Assembly (NCBI GenBank): GCA_022661535.1
Contig: JAKULF010000003.1
Location: 3,968,001 to 4,032,000, forward strand
Length of the DNA stretch: 64,000 bases
Source: Eutypa lata
Taxonomy: Eukaryota > Ascomycota > Sordariomycetes > Xylariales > Diatrypaceae
Direction: 5' to 3'
Positions 18,642 to 29,654 of the stretch are shown piece by piece. The notes under the pieces are model-generated. The model was not told the origin of the DNA. It worked only from the letters and a program-made list of their open reading frames with translations, and did not search any database. Position numbers and translations under genes: made by a program. Every line of letters starts with the position of its first letter. The first letter of the stretch is position 1.

Positions 18642-20837
18642 CTATAGGGATAGACTAGTCCGCTCCATCGAGAAGCTCGAGGAGTCATCTGCAAGCCACG
18701 AACCGGGTACAGGCGGTGGCTCAAACGGAGGGACCTCAATGAGTTGCCAGAAGTCGGCCGCGAACCTCTCCCTCTCCAGATCCCATTCCAGATTCCAATC
18801 TTGTGGATCCGCGCCATACTTGATACCAACCAGCCTCGGACCCAAGCACTCGCTCTCCAGCCTCCACAACTTGGTGAAATCCCACAGGCCTGAAACTAGA
18901 TACGGCCGCATGGTCTGGCATTCCATCTGCCCGTAAGCCTCTAAGGAATGCGGTCCACATACACGCCGTACGACAACAAGCCACGCCTTCAAGGCCTCGT
19001 CTAGGGTTCGGAAGGCATTTTCGTATCGATTATCCCTGTGGTTTGGCATTGACGTCGTTCTCGAGACCCAGCTCCCCCAGACCCCGGATAGGAACTCGAA
19101 AAGCGGTGTCGAGTATCTTGTCTCCAGGAGGTGGTGCAATGCGTCGTTATCACATGAAGGAAACTGGCACCGCGCCAGAGCGTGCAAGCTCTCTGTCTCT
19201 GAGGACACGCTCAGGATTTCCGACATGAACTCGTGCCACAGAGGAGTTGTTGTTGTTTCCTGACCCCCACCCTGGGCTTCTCCAAAGCGGAAGGAGATCC
19301 AGTGGACCAACGAAGCATGCTCCTTGAGGGAACGCGCCATGTCCGCTCGGCTGGGCTGGTCCTCTCGCCAGAGTTGCAGTCGCACCATGTCTGGTGTCCA
19401 GTAACGGTCAAAATGAGGCATCGCCCAGAGGGAAACTCTATCTGGTAACGAGCTTCCTTGGCGGTCTTTATTCATTGAAAGCAGCCAGAGCTGGGAGAGC
19501 CTCCAATGTACCGCGTGGGAATCATATCGATAGTGGGGTTTCAGAGGCCTCCTACATTGAAGGATATTGTTTTCGCACAGCAGGAATTCCACGTAAGACT
19601 CTGGAATGGTTTTCCTATATATTAGCAACTGCTGTATTGGACGGATGTGTTGGCTATCAGGCTCGTGGATGTCGACGCCGTACGATATCAAAAGGTTGCT
19701 CAGATCAGTGTTTCTTGATCTCGTAGAATACTGCCGTATGCGTGTGAGATTAGAGTCAGTATTATTGGGGGGAAAGTATAAAGCACATACATGAAGTAAC
19801 GTCCGTCCACAATCATCGTGATCGAAAGGAGATGCTTCACGCCGTCGGAATAAGCCCATCAGACTAGCAACGTCCCCACGGTGTGCATGAATGAAAACCC
19901 ATGAGCCACGAGGTCTTATTATATATGGCTGAAGGTAGATTTGCCAGCCAAAGTACGACTCGGAAACCATGAGATCCCATGCTCGAGAGGTGAACCATTG
20001 AGAGAATGGTATACGGAAGCGCCGAACTGCATATGTTAGCTGAGATAGATTTCGACCGGTTCGTGTAGCATTATCTTACTGTTCTTGCCCTGGGATGAAT
20101 TTGTCTCCCTACTGGGATCGTATCGGGACTGGTTGACGTGATACCTTTGTGTATGACTCTGTACTTCATCTCGGTCTTTTCGGATAGATTGTACATTAAT
20201 AGAAGATATACTCTGCGGGTACTCGTGAGGCTCAATATCCACTGCGTCGCCGAGTGGAGTTTGATGTCTACTTTGTGGGCGTGTGATGAGCCCTTCGATG
20301 CTTCGTATCCTAATAGTCTTGATAGTATTGAGCTGGAGTCTCATCAGGTTTCTGCTTGGGGTCAGAACTCATATGGATTATTCTGGTAGGTGAGGGTATA
20401 TACTTTATATACTCCTGGTTTGCGAGTGTCAGAAGTTGAATAGCTCTCTGTAGACGGCGTTCGTGGTCTCGGAGGACATCCTTCTTCAGCACGACACGGA
20501 TCTTTTTAAGCCCTCGCTTGAAGGGGCGGGAATCGTCGATTTGGGATTTAAAATCATTTGCGAGTTCTGAAAGCGACCTCCCGGCTGCTTGACAATACCG
20601 TACAGTTGGTTCTAGGGCTGGGATAGAAATGTGGTCGGTTTCATCGTCAAGATCACCCTCAACCCCCTTTAATGCCAACTGCAGTAGATCGAGCTCCTCG
20701 ATTAAGGATCGCACATTATCAGGTATGTGTTTGACCTCCTCCCAGAGCTTCCTGAGCTTCCCAACAGCATGCCCTACATCGATGGTTAACTGTGCGATAG
20801 CAACACCGCTTGCGACTACGCCGAGGACTTCCGCCAT
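18642..20837 (-). CDS. HeLo-like N-terminal-domain protein with ankyrin-like centre
   Basis: Exons (minus strand) 20837-20413, 20351-20080, 20026-19791 and 19730-18642 give about 673 residues. The first ~140 residues start MAEVLGVVASGVAIAQLTIDV and continue KLRKLWEEVKHIPDNVRSLI; this is the fungal N-terminal domain family found on STAND/NLR and ankyrin proteins (HeLo-like). These helical domains are linked to fungal self/non-self recognition and cell death. A Ser/Gln-rich linker follows, then IRRFRIPFSQWFTSRAWDL and GWQIYLQPYIIRPRGSWVF, the usual lead-in to a short ankyrin-like unit (GDVASLMGLFRRREASPFD, CGRTLLH, LSNLLISYGVDIHEPD). The last ~300 residues match no family I know. No NACHT or NB-ARC P-loop is seen. 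All introns are GT-AG with branch-like CTGAC/CTAAC; the last (19731-19790) is 60 nt and in phase, so its retention would be silent in frame. Confidence 0.7.
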
Positions 20838-21630
20838 AGTTACGATATTGTTCAGTTGATCCTATATCTCCCTTTCACACGATGAGGCCGTAGTTTATGT
20901 TGTTTTTCTTCTTCTCGATAGGGTAGCCTCCTAAATTAAATACAGTTGAACTTGTCAACAGGCAGGTTGACATGGTTTGAAATAACGGATTAAGTGAGGC
21001 TGTAGGATTCTGAATCACTGCAGCCGTGGCCCAGTATCCAAACCAATGGTGATACCCATTCGGCGCCATACAAGGCAGTGCGGTTACACACCAGAAACAT
21101 CCAGCCATGATTGACTACACACGGCAGATCAGAGGGCTAACTGCAGCTATGCATAAATAATGCAGTCACAAATATACAAACTCGCAAGTATCAAAATAGG
21201 ACTGTCTTAAAGGTGTTCATACCTCATTATTTACGGCCGTTCTCACAACAAGTTACCTATGGGACTCCACCAGGGGGTAGTTATTATCTGGCACTCCTTA
21301 TATTTCTAGTCACATACCTATATCGGGTAGGTACGTAGTCAGTCAAGCTGAAAGCCTTTCGAATTTACTGATAACCGGCTATATAAACATCACTTTTTTC
21401 TTTTCCTTTCGTAAAAAGCCCAAACGTACAAGACACAAATATCCTTCACCGCCGCCCAGCAGATTAAAAAATCCCAACGCCTACCAAAGCCCAAATCTAT
21501 CCCGGGCGATGGATGGATATCGACTCATAAATAGTGTGGACCCCCCTCCGCCTTCCGCAGAGATCATTTTCCTTTTTTTCGTTCACAGCTAAAGAGAGAA
21601 ATTAAAAAAGGTGGAGTGGTATCTCTGTAT
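20838..21630. other. Intergenic, HeLo-like promoter and CPA2 3' flank
   Basis: About 790 bp with no supported gene. A 77-codon minus-strand frame at 20875-21108 has no recognisable motif and is treated as chance. Confidence 0.45.
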
Positions 21631-24600
21631 CTACAAGGGCTTGCCACCGAGAAACTCAGACCATCGCCGGACTTCAGACGGGATGCCCTCCTTTCGTGGA
21701 AGCTTCTCATTCATACATTGAGCGAAAAGCATGGCAGTCTATCACCATGTTAGCATATGTCACCTTCAATTCCCTTTCGCATGGGGTTTGCTTACCTGTG
21801 GTTCCATGAATAAGGGGACACCAAAATCAACAGCGTTTCGGCGCATCACATAGTCGACATCTATTGTCGTCTTTGCCCTGGCCATGGCTAAGTTGAACAC
21901 ACCCCGAATATCGTACTTCTCAAATACTTCACGTAGAGCACGCTTGTCTTCCTTAGGGAACTCAATGACCTCCACTGTAGTCTTGTCCTTGGTAGTAGAT
22001 TCAAGGTGATCCTTAACGTGTTGGTCGGCGGCATAGAACTTATAGCCGAGGGGTGACAAATAGTCGGCAACTTTCGTGAGCCAGGTCTTGGAAACATCTC
22101 CACCAAACAGGATACCCTCGCCAGGCTCAGGCATGCGGAAGTTCATGGCAGATTGCAAAGAAGTCCAGTACGCCTCGACAAGATCCTTGCCGAAACAGGC
22201 CATTTCTCCCGTACTAGACATTTCAACACCCAAAAATGGATCAGCACCAGCGAGACGAGTCCATGAGAACTGGGGAACCTTCGTAGCAAGGTAATCTCTC
22301 TTGACAGCCATGAGATCAGTTGGATCAGGAACATCTTTGCCAACCAGCGCTTTTGTCGCAACGTCGATGAAGTTTGTACCAAGAACCTTGCTGACAAAGG
22401 GGAATGAACGAGACGCTCGGAGGTTGCACTCAATAACCTTTAGGGCTGGTTCACCGCCTTCAGGGTCCTCAGCCTTGATGATTTGCATGTTGAAGGGGCC
22501 CGTAATCTTCCATGCCTGGGCAACCTTCTCGGCAATTTCCTTGAGACGCCCCATAGTTGTGTCATCCAGACTGACTGGAGGAAGGACAAGAGTAGCATCT
22601 CCAGAGTGAACGCCGGCATGCTCAACATGTTCACTAACAGCGTGTACAAGTAGATTGCCCTTTGAAGCAACACCGTCGACATCGATTTCCTGAGCACCCT
22701 CGATAAACTTAGTAATAACAACGGGGTGGTCGGGAGAAACGCTGCTTGCTGCCTCTAGTTTATCTTTGAGGTCTTCCTGACTGTGGATGACGGTCATGGC
22801 AGCCCCGGAGAGGACGTAGCTAGGTCGTACAAGCACGGGGTACCCGACATCCTGAGCAAACTTCTCAGCCTCGGCCACCGAGGTGAGTTCCTTCCATGCG
22901 GGTTGGTCAACGCCTATGCTGTCCAATATCTCCGAGAATTTTTGTCGGTCCTCAGCCTTGTCGATATCCTTGGGATCCGTGCCTAGTACGTTGGCTTTGC
23001 CGGTCTCTTGAAGGCGTAGAGCGATGTTCTGTGGGAGCTGACCACCGACTGAGACGACGACACCAGATGCACTCTCGAGCTCATATATGTCCATCACCCG
23101 CTCATAACTTAGCTCTTCGAAGTAGAGTTTGTCGGCTGTGTCGAAGTCAGTGGAATAAGTCTCTCTGTTATTTCAAGTCAGTGATTATTCAGTTTAGTTA
23201 AACTAGCAATGATTTAGGGGTTCCACGTCATGCTATAGGAGTGAGAATCCCGATTGGTAAAGCAACGTGCTCCTAAAGCACATTAAATAGATGGATAAAT
23301 GACTCTAGAAGGTACTCACGGGTTGTACTGTCAGGTAAGTTAGTAAGTATATTAGGAGAGTAGAATGTCAAAAGTCCAGGATTCGACGAGTTAGGGGGGG
23401 TTCAACTTACATTGACCATGACGGTCTTTTGGCCCATCGCCCGCAAAGCTTGCGTCGCACTGACGGCGCACCAATCGAACTCGACAGAGCTACCAATACG
23501 GTATACACCGCTCCCCAGAATGACAGTACCCTTGTCCTCGAATGTGACGTCATGAGAACTGGCATTATATGTGGTGTATAGGTAGTTAGTATCAGCCGGG
23601 AATTCGGCAGCTAGTGTATCGATCTTCTTCACCCACGGTCTGATACCCATGCCGAGTCGCAGAGCGCGAACGGAATCTTCGTTACTCTTTACAGCCGTGG
23701 AAATCTGCTTGTCAGAGAAACCAAGTTTCTTGGCCTTAAGAAGGAGATCCCTCTTTAGACCATCCAAGCTACCAACAGCTTCCATCTCACGGGTACAGTT
23801 GACGATGTTCTGAAGCTTATACAGGAACCACTTGTCGATCTTGCTTAGTTCATGAATCTTGTCAACGGAGTAATTCTCGTGAAGCATCGCCTGACCAACA
23901 GCCAACCATCGACGATCCGTAGGGTGTGATAACTCATAGTCGAGATCATCGAATTTGTCACCCTGGAAGCCAACAAACTTGGGGTCGACTTGGCGAACTG
24001 CCTTCTGGAAGGACTCTTCGAAGGTACGTCCAATAGCCATCACTTCACCGACAGACTTCATAGCACTACCAATATCCCGTTTCACATGCTGGAACTTAGC
24101 GAGATCCCATCGGGGGATCTTGGTCACAATGTAATCAAGCGACGGCTCGAAATTGGCCGTAGTGGTCTTAGTGACGGCATTAGGAAGCTCGGGTAAGGTG
24201 TGACCAAGGCCAATCTTTGCAGCTGTGTAGGCCAAGGGATATCCAGTTGCCTTAGAAGCGAGAGCGGAAGACCGAGAGAGACGAGCATTGACCTCAATGA
24301 CTCTGTAATCGAGGCCGTCTGGTTGAAGCGCATACTGGACGTTACACTCGCCGACAACTCCGAGATGGCGAACAATCTTGATAGCGGCAGAACGAAGCAT
24401 GTGGTATTCCTCGTCACTCAAAGTCTGACTAGGGGCAACGACGATTGAGTCACCAGTGTGGGTACCCAATGGGTCGAAGTTCTCCATATTGCAGACGGTG
24501 ATACAATTGTTGTTGGCATCGCGAACGACCTCATACTCGACCTCCTTCCAACCCTTTAATGACTTTTCGACTAGAATTTGGGGCGAAAGGGTTAAGGATC

Positions 24601-25542
24601 TCGCAGCCATATTGCGAAGTTCTTCTTCGTTATTGGCAAAACCAGAACCCAGACCACCGAGGGCGTAGGCAGCACGAACAATGATGGGATATCCAACCTT
24701 GTCTGCCGCATCTAAGGCCTCGTCTATGGTCCCGACGGCAATAGACTTAGCGATTGGGATGTCGATCTCATTGAGGGCCTTGGCGAAGAGATCTCTATCT
24801 TCACTAAGCTCCAGAGTATGGACACTAGTACCCAGAACCTTGACACCATATCTCTCGAACAAGCCCATACGCTGCATCTGCACACCCAGGTTCAGCGCGG
24901 TCTGGCCGCCGAACGACAAGAAGATGCCATCGGGTCTTTCCCTCTCGATAACGTAGGTTACGTATTCAGCGGTAACGGGGAGGTAGTAGACCTCGTCGGC
25001 GAGAGAGTGGTTGGTTTGGATGGTAGCGATATTTGGGTTGATGAGCACGGATGCTACACCGGCCTCCTTAAGAGCCTTTAATGCTTGCGATCCTTTATGA
25101 AATATAGTTGTTAGTGTCACGTCAAGTCAACCTTCACCCTGTGACTCATAACTTGGCTGCTAGAGACTATGGGTGATGGATAAGGCCTTTGAGGAGACGA
25201 ACCTGAGTAGTCGAACTCTCCAGCCTGACCAATTGCTAAGCCACCACTTCCAATAACCAGGACCTTCTTGACATTGACGAGATCTTGGGATTTGATAACG
25301 CCGCTTTCTATGTAAGCCTTTGGATTGGGAGCTTCCTGCGCAGCGGCGGGTTTGGCGCAAGCGGCGGTGACAGAGAAATTTCTTCTCTGTAGGAATTCAG
25401 GACACCGATTGGATGCTAAGAGCTGAGAAGGTGCCCTGAGAGAGGAAGCTGTGAGATTCCTTCGTGGAAGGGCCGTGGGGAGGCGGCGACCATGTCGGAG
25501 CAGAGCAGGTGTTCGACCTGCAAGTTTGGTAGAGAAAGCCAT
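21631..25542 (-). CDS. CPA2: Carbamoyl-phosphate synthase, arginine-specific, large subunit (mitochondrial)
   Basis: Makes carbamoyl phosphate from bicarbonate, ATP and glutamine-derived ammonia for arginine synthesis, with a separate small glutaminase subunit that is not in this window. It is the orthologue of yeast Cpa2 and Neurospora arg-3. Exons (minus strand) 25542-25203, 25092-23411, 23327-23320, 23164-21796 and 21738-21631 give 1168 residues. An Arg/Ser/Ala-rich N-terminus of about 55 residues looks like a mitochondrial presequence. The synthetase body follows: [21 protein letters not shown], the first ATP-grasp half ([19 protein letters not shown]), the oligomerisation region, [20 protein letters not shown], the second ATP-grasp half ([18 protein letters not shown]) and the allosteric domain. 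The 8-nt third exon encodes YNP plus part of the junction codon and is required for the conserved motif. No pyrimidine-pathway (CAD-type) fusion domains are present. Confidence 0.95.
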
Positions 25543-27117
25543 GACCGGAAGCCCACTCGCTTGTCTTGTAAGTGATGTCTAAACGAGATGCTGAAGAGAC
25601 AACGCCTCGCAAGACTTCTGATTGGGTTCCCTACTCCCAATTGAACTCAATTGAGCCTCTCTATAGTAACTAGAGTGACTTTCTCTATTCAATGCGTCCT
25701 TCAAAGTTATAAATATGGCAGGGTTCCGGTCAGAGGAAAGGTCGAGTCATGGCTCCGGAATGGTTTTTTGGTGGGCACCACCAAGTTCCGCATTACCACT
25801 TGGAGCTAAAAGATAAGATAACATAACATGGCTTTAGGACGAACAAGAAAAAAAATTCTACTGAATTATCACTGGCTGTCCCGCTCTCCTGGAGCTTCAA
25901 CATAAAAAATTTGGAGGGCCCCTGCGCTAGGGACCCCTCGAGGCTAACCATATGTCGTTTAGCGTTTCATTTTTCAGTGAGCGATGACGGCGGCAGAAAA
26001 TTATAGTCAAGGGTAGTATAGTCTCCTGCGTATGAAAGTTTTCTTGCTTCATCATCTAGTACTTTATATATCGGGAGATGTAGTAGAGTGAGGACACTGA
26101 AAGTAGAGTAATTCACGTAGGATTAATTATATAATTTTCATCTTACTCTACTCACCCACTTGCTCACTAGGTCACTCAACTAGTCAGGTTTTGCTAATCT
26201 TCAAATAGTTATAGAATTCAAGAATAAAGACAATTCATAGAGTTCTCGATCGAAAATGGGTTCTATATGAATCAATAAAACTATCAGAAAACTTACTCCA
26301 TGATACAGAATGGGCAGTCTATTCTACTTGTAGCTACTGGAGTTAGAGTAGGTAGACCTGACCGAGCTTCCACCGTGGTACCGTCATTACTAGTTCCGGC
26401 TCTTAGAGGGCCCGAAACGACTTCTCCGGAATCGGGTCCGCTTTGGAAAGGCAGGTCTCACAAACATCTTGAAAATGACGAACATTTTGCTCGATGACTC
26501 TTCTAACACATACCTCTATATCTACATACCCTGAGGCTCTGGGATCCCTGTATGCATGTACCTATTTCGCTAGTTAGTTGGTGCAATTACTGTACTATGT
26601 ATGTAGTTACATAAGTCGCGTTGACACTTGTGTCGCGTGCCAAAGTTTTCAATCAAGGCATTGAGTGAGTGGGTGGGGTTGGTCTCTAGATCGAGCAGAT
26701 CGAGGTCTGGGCAATGACGTAGTGTTTCCCGCGGCGTCACAAATTGGAAGGGCATGACAGGCACAAGATATACCAAATGTACCTACCTAGGTACTTAAGT
26801 ACTCAGCTATAGCTGCAACCAACCAATAGGAGCTCGTTGAACGCAAGCTTATATATACTTTGTACGTCGTTACAACAATCTTCAGCTTTTCTCCTTCCCC
26901 CTTTCTTGGGAATTTTTATATAAAATCGGCATGGAATGCTCTTGATTTCTATTCTATTTGCGCGAATGAGGGTGAAAGAGAGCGAACGGGGTATATAATC
27001 GATCCATGAGTATAGTTGTTTTTCTGATCAGATAACTAGCACGCTTGCAGATTACCTAGTTACATGCATAGATAAAGTGAAGAGACTCATAAAACTCATT
27101 TTCCCCTAATCGATATC
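25543..27117. other. Intergenic, promoter of CPA2 and of the transporter
   Basis: About 1.6 kb between divergent genes with no supported coding frame. Besides the TGACTC word, it shows a GC-rich patch (about 25910-25945) in otherwise AT-rich DNA. Confidence 0.5.
25744..25749 (-). promoter_or_regulatory. Possible CPC1/Gcn4 site
   Basis: GAGTCA on the plus strand (TGACTC on the gene strand) lies about 200 bp upstream of the carbamoyl-phosphate synthase start codon. It matches six bases of the TGACTCA core bound by the cross-pathway amino-acid regulator CPC1/Gcn4, which controls arginine genes in fungi. The final A is G here. A six-base match can occur by chance. Confidence 0.4.
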
Positions 27118-29076
27118 ATGCCGGCTGGAGTTCTCATATCCTTCGTCGGCGCCCTGCAGGCCTCCGTCTCGGTGCTGCTGACCATCTTCTCGGGGGTCGT
27201 CGCCGCGCAGTTCGGCTTGCTATCGACGGGTGCCGCGGAGGAGGTCTCGAGTCTCTGCGTGAAGCTGCTGCTGCCATGCCTGCTGATTAGCAACCTGGGT
27301 TCCGAGCTTCACCTTGAGACAGTCGTGAAATACGTGCCCATCATAAGTATGTACCTGCCCGTCTCCAGAATTGGGCTTGTTCACCTCTTGCCCCCTTTCC
27401 AATCCTTTCAGACCAATCGCTCACACATATCTCATCTCTAACCACTTAGTCTGGGCTGCCCTCTACACCATCCTCTCGATCATAATCGGCCGGGCCGCCG
27501 CAGCCGCCTTTCGTCTACCCAAATGGGTCGTCCCGATCGTGTCCTTCAACAACACGGAGTCGCTCCCACTACTCCTCCTACAATCCCTCTCGACGACCGG
27601 AGTCCTAGCATCACTCGTCGGAGCCGGTGACGAGGACGATGGCATCGAGCGAGCGCGGTCGTACTTCCTGGCTGCAAGTATTTTTTTCGTAGTTATATTC
27701 TGCCTCTTATAGTTAGCTTCAGTGCTTGAAATCACTGAAAGTGACATGTTCGGAAGCAAAAGAACTCCAGGGCAGCTCCAATACCTCGCTAAGATACCTG
27801 TAAAGAAGTGATTACTAACTCCAGCTTCTGCAGTGCTCCGTCGTCACCAACACGATCGCCTTCGGCCAAGGTCCGGAGCTCCTAACGAAGTCGAGCCAGG
27901 ACTCTGCCATCGTCAAGGCATTTCGGTGGGTCACGGGCTGGCCAGAGGAACAACAGCAGCAGGATGGTTCTACTACTGCTGGGGACCCGGAAAGCCAGGA
28001 CCAGCAACAAACGGACGGACAACAAGACGAAGAAGGCGAAGACGGAAACGGAAACGACAACAACGAGGACTCATCCCCCACGAGCGAACCAGACGAGCAG
28101 ACCTCCCTCCTGCCGCGGAAAGTCCGACAGTCCGGGCGCGCGGTCCGAGACAGCGTGGTCCCGCAACTCTCCCGCTGGTACGCGGCGGCGCCCCGGCCCG
28201 TCCGAAAGCTGCTCGCGGCGCTGCGGATGTTCGTCAACCCGCCGTTCGTCGGGGCGCTGATCGGGGCGGTCATCGGGGTGAGCCCGCCCCTGCACCGGCT
28301 CTTCTTCGCCGACATGGCCCAGGGCGGCTACTTCAACGCGTGGCTGGCCAAGGCGCTCAAGAACGTCGGCGAGCTGTTCGTCGCGCTGCAGGTCGTGGTC
28401 GTGGGCGTCAAGCTCAGCCTCAGCCTGCGCCTCTGGAAGAAGGGGTCGGCCGAGGAGTCGGGCGCCGTCCCGCTCGGGGCGCTGGCCTGTGTTGTCTTCG
28501 TGCGCTTTGTTCTGTGGCCGGCGTAAGTTCTCTAATCATGAAAAATTACCTACCTACCTGCCCTAGTTTAACAAAATAGATGGTTAACGAAAACAAAACA
28601 AAAATAGGATTAGCATCCCACTCATCTGGGTCCTCGCGTCCCGCACGAACCTCCTCACCGACGACCCCATGCTCTGGTGGGTCATGATGATGATGCCGGT
28701 AGGCCCGCCGGCGATGAAGAACCTGGCCCTGGCGGACGTGAGCGGCACGAGCCAGAAGACGAAGCTATCGATAGCCAAATTCCTGACGGTGAGTTGTATT
28801 GACATCTAATTTATCTATATACCTACCTACCTACCTACCTACCTACCTACTCATCTACTTCCCTGTGCGTATATACATACGTAAAGGAGTGGGTGGGTGC
28901 CATGGCTACTTAGCCAGATAGCTATGTAGCTAGTTAGTTTTCATCGAGGAGCTCTTGCTAACGAACGAACGAACGAACGACAAATTCGTATCAACTAGCT
29001 CTCTTACATCATCACGCCTCTGGTATCGATAGCGGTCGTTGGGGCGCTGTCGGCTGCGGAGGCGGCGAAGAAGTGA
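27118..29076 (+). CDS. Auxin-efflux-carrier (PIN-like) family membrane transporter
   Basis: Exons 27118-27346, 27450-27673, 27834-28522, 28608-28788 and 28999-29076 give 466 residues. The layout is that of the AEC/PIN-like family: hydrophobic helices at the N-terminus (VLLTIFSGVVAAQFGLL; LCVKLLLPCLLISNLGSEL), IVSFNNTESLPLLLLQSL, a hydrophilic loop, then more helices (ALRMFVNPPFVGALIGAVIG; LFVALQVVVVGVKLSLSL; ISIPLIWVLA; MPVGPPAMKNLALADVSG; IITPLVSIAVVGAL). The loop is unusually long, Gln/Asp/Glu-rich and probably cytosolic. Yeast relatives sit in the ER or plasma membrane; the substrate here is unknown. Intron 2 (27674-27833) reads correctly only as GC-AG with a consensus GCAAGT donor and an ACTAAC branch, giving YFLA/CSVVTNTIAFG. 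Intron 4 (28789-28998) carries tetranucleotide repeats. Confidence 0.85.
28821..28850. repeat. (ACCT)n in intron 4 of the transporter
   Basis: Seven or so ACCT units in a row inside the last intron; an AACG tetranucleotide run follows at about 28959-28980 in the same intron. Both make this intron the longest of the gene (210 nt). Confidence 0.85.
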
Positions 29077-29654
29077 AATGAATGAAGGGTTACGCAGACA
29101 TGAATGATACTTCAATCTTCAACCTCAAGGTTAGTAGTGGCTTGTACATACTTCTAGGATAAGCAATGGTTACACATATCTATCTGAATTTCGGAGTAAA
29201 ATAGATATAGAGGGTACCACCATCACACGAGCCTACTAGCATATTAACACATTGAGGAGGCTAAATAAGTAAGTAGTACATGTGGGACACTGAATAGTAG
29301 GGAATTAATATGTCATAGATCGCAACTAGAATGACTATCTAGTTGTCTATGAATCCATTGGTGCCTCTAAACGGCTAGCAGCATACGTAGCAGAATGGCT
29401 GCAATATCTCTATAGTACCTTCCTAGACCCCTGACCCATACATAAGAGGTCGTAAACCCCAGGACCGTACGCACGCACTAACTGCTATCATATCTCATTG
29501 ATCGACGGGACGGAGAGTTTGGTTCGCTTGTCAAGAGTTATTCATGACTGCGATATCTCGTACGCGATATATTTTTTATACGGGTAATGCCATCACCCTT
29601 CCCTTAGGCTGCCTATTTGGATGGGAAATCGATCCCTCGTTTTGACACTATAGA
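29077..29654. other. Convergent intergenic region
   Basis: About 580 bp between the 3' ends of the transporter gene and NPL4. No frame, no repeat of note; many CTAG/TAG words. Confidence 0.5.

Noticed and set aside
20875..21108. 77-codon minus-strand frame upstream of the HeLo-like gene
   Set aside because: No recognisable domain, unusual Cys/Trp-rich start, and no splice path to the HeLo-like gene.
25543..26000. Arginine attenuator peptide upstream of carbamoyl-phosphate synthase
   Set aside because: That leader peptide belongs to the small-subunit gene in fungi; no matching short upstream frame was seen here.
27833..28579. 248-codon plus-strand frame overlapping the transporter
   Set aside because: Arg/Ala/Gly-rich shadow of transporter exon 3; the membrane-helix frame is the coding one.
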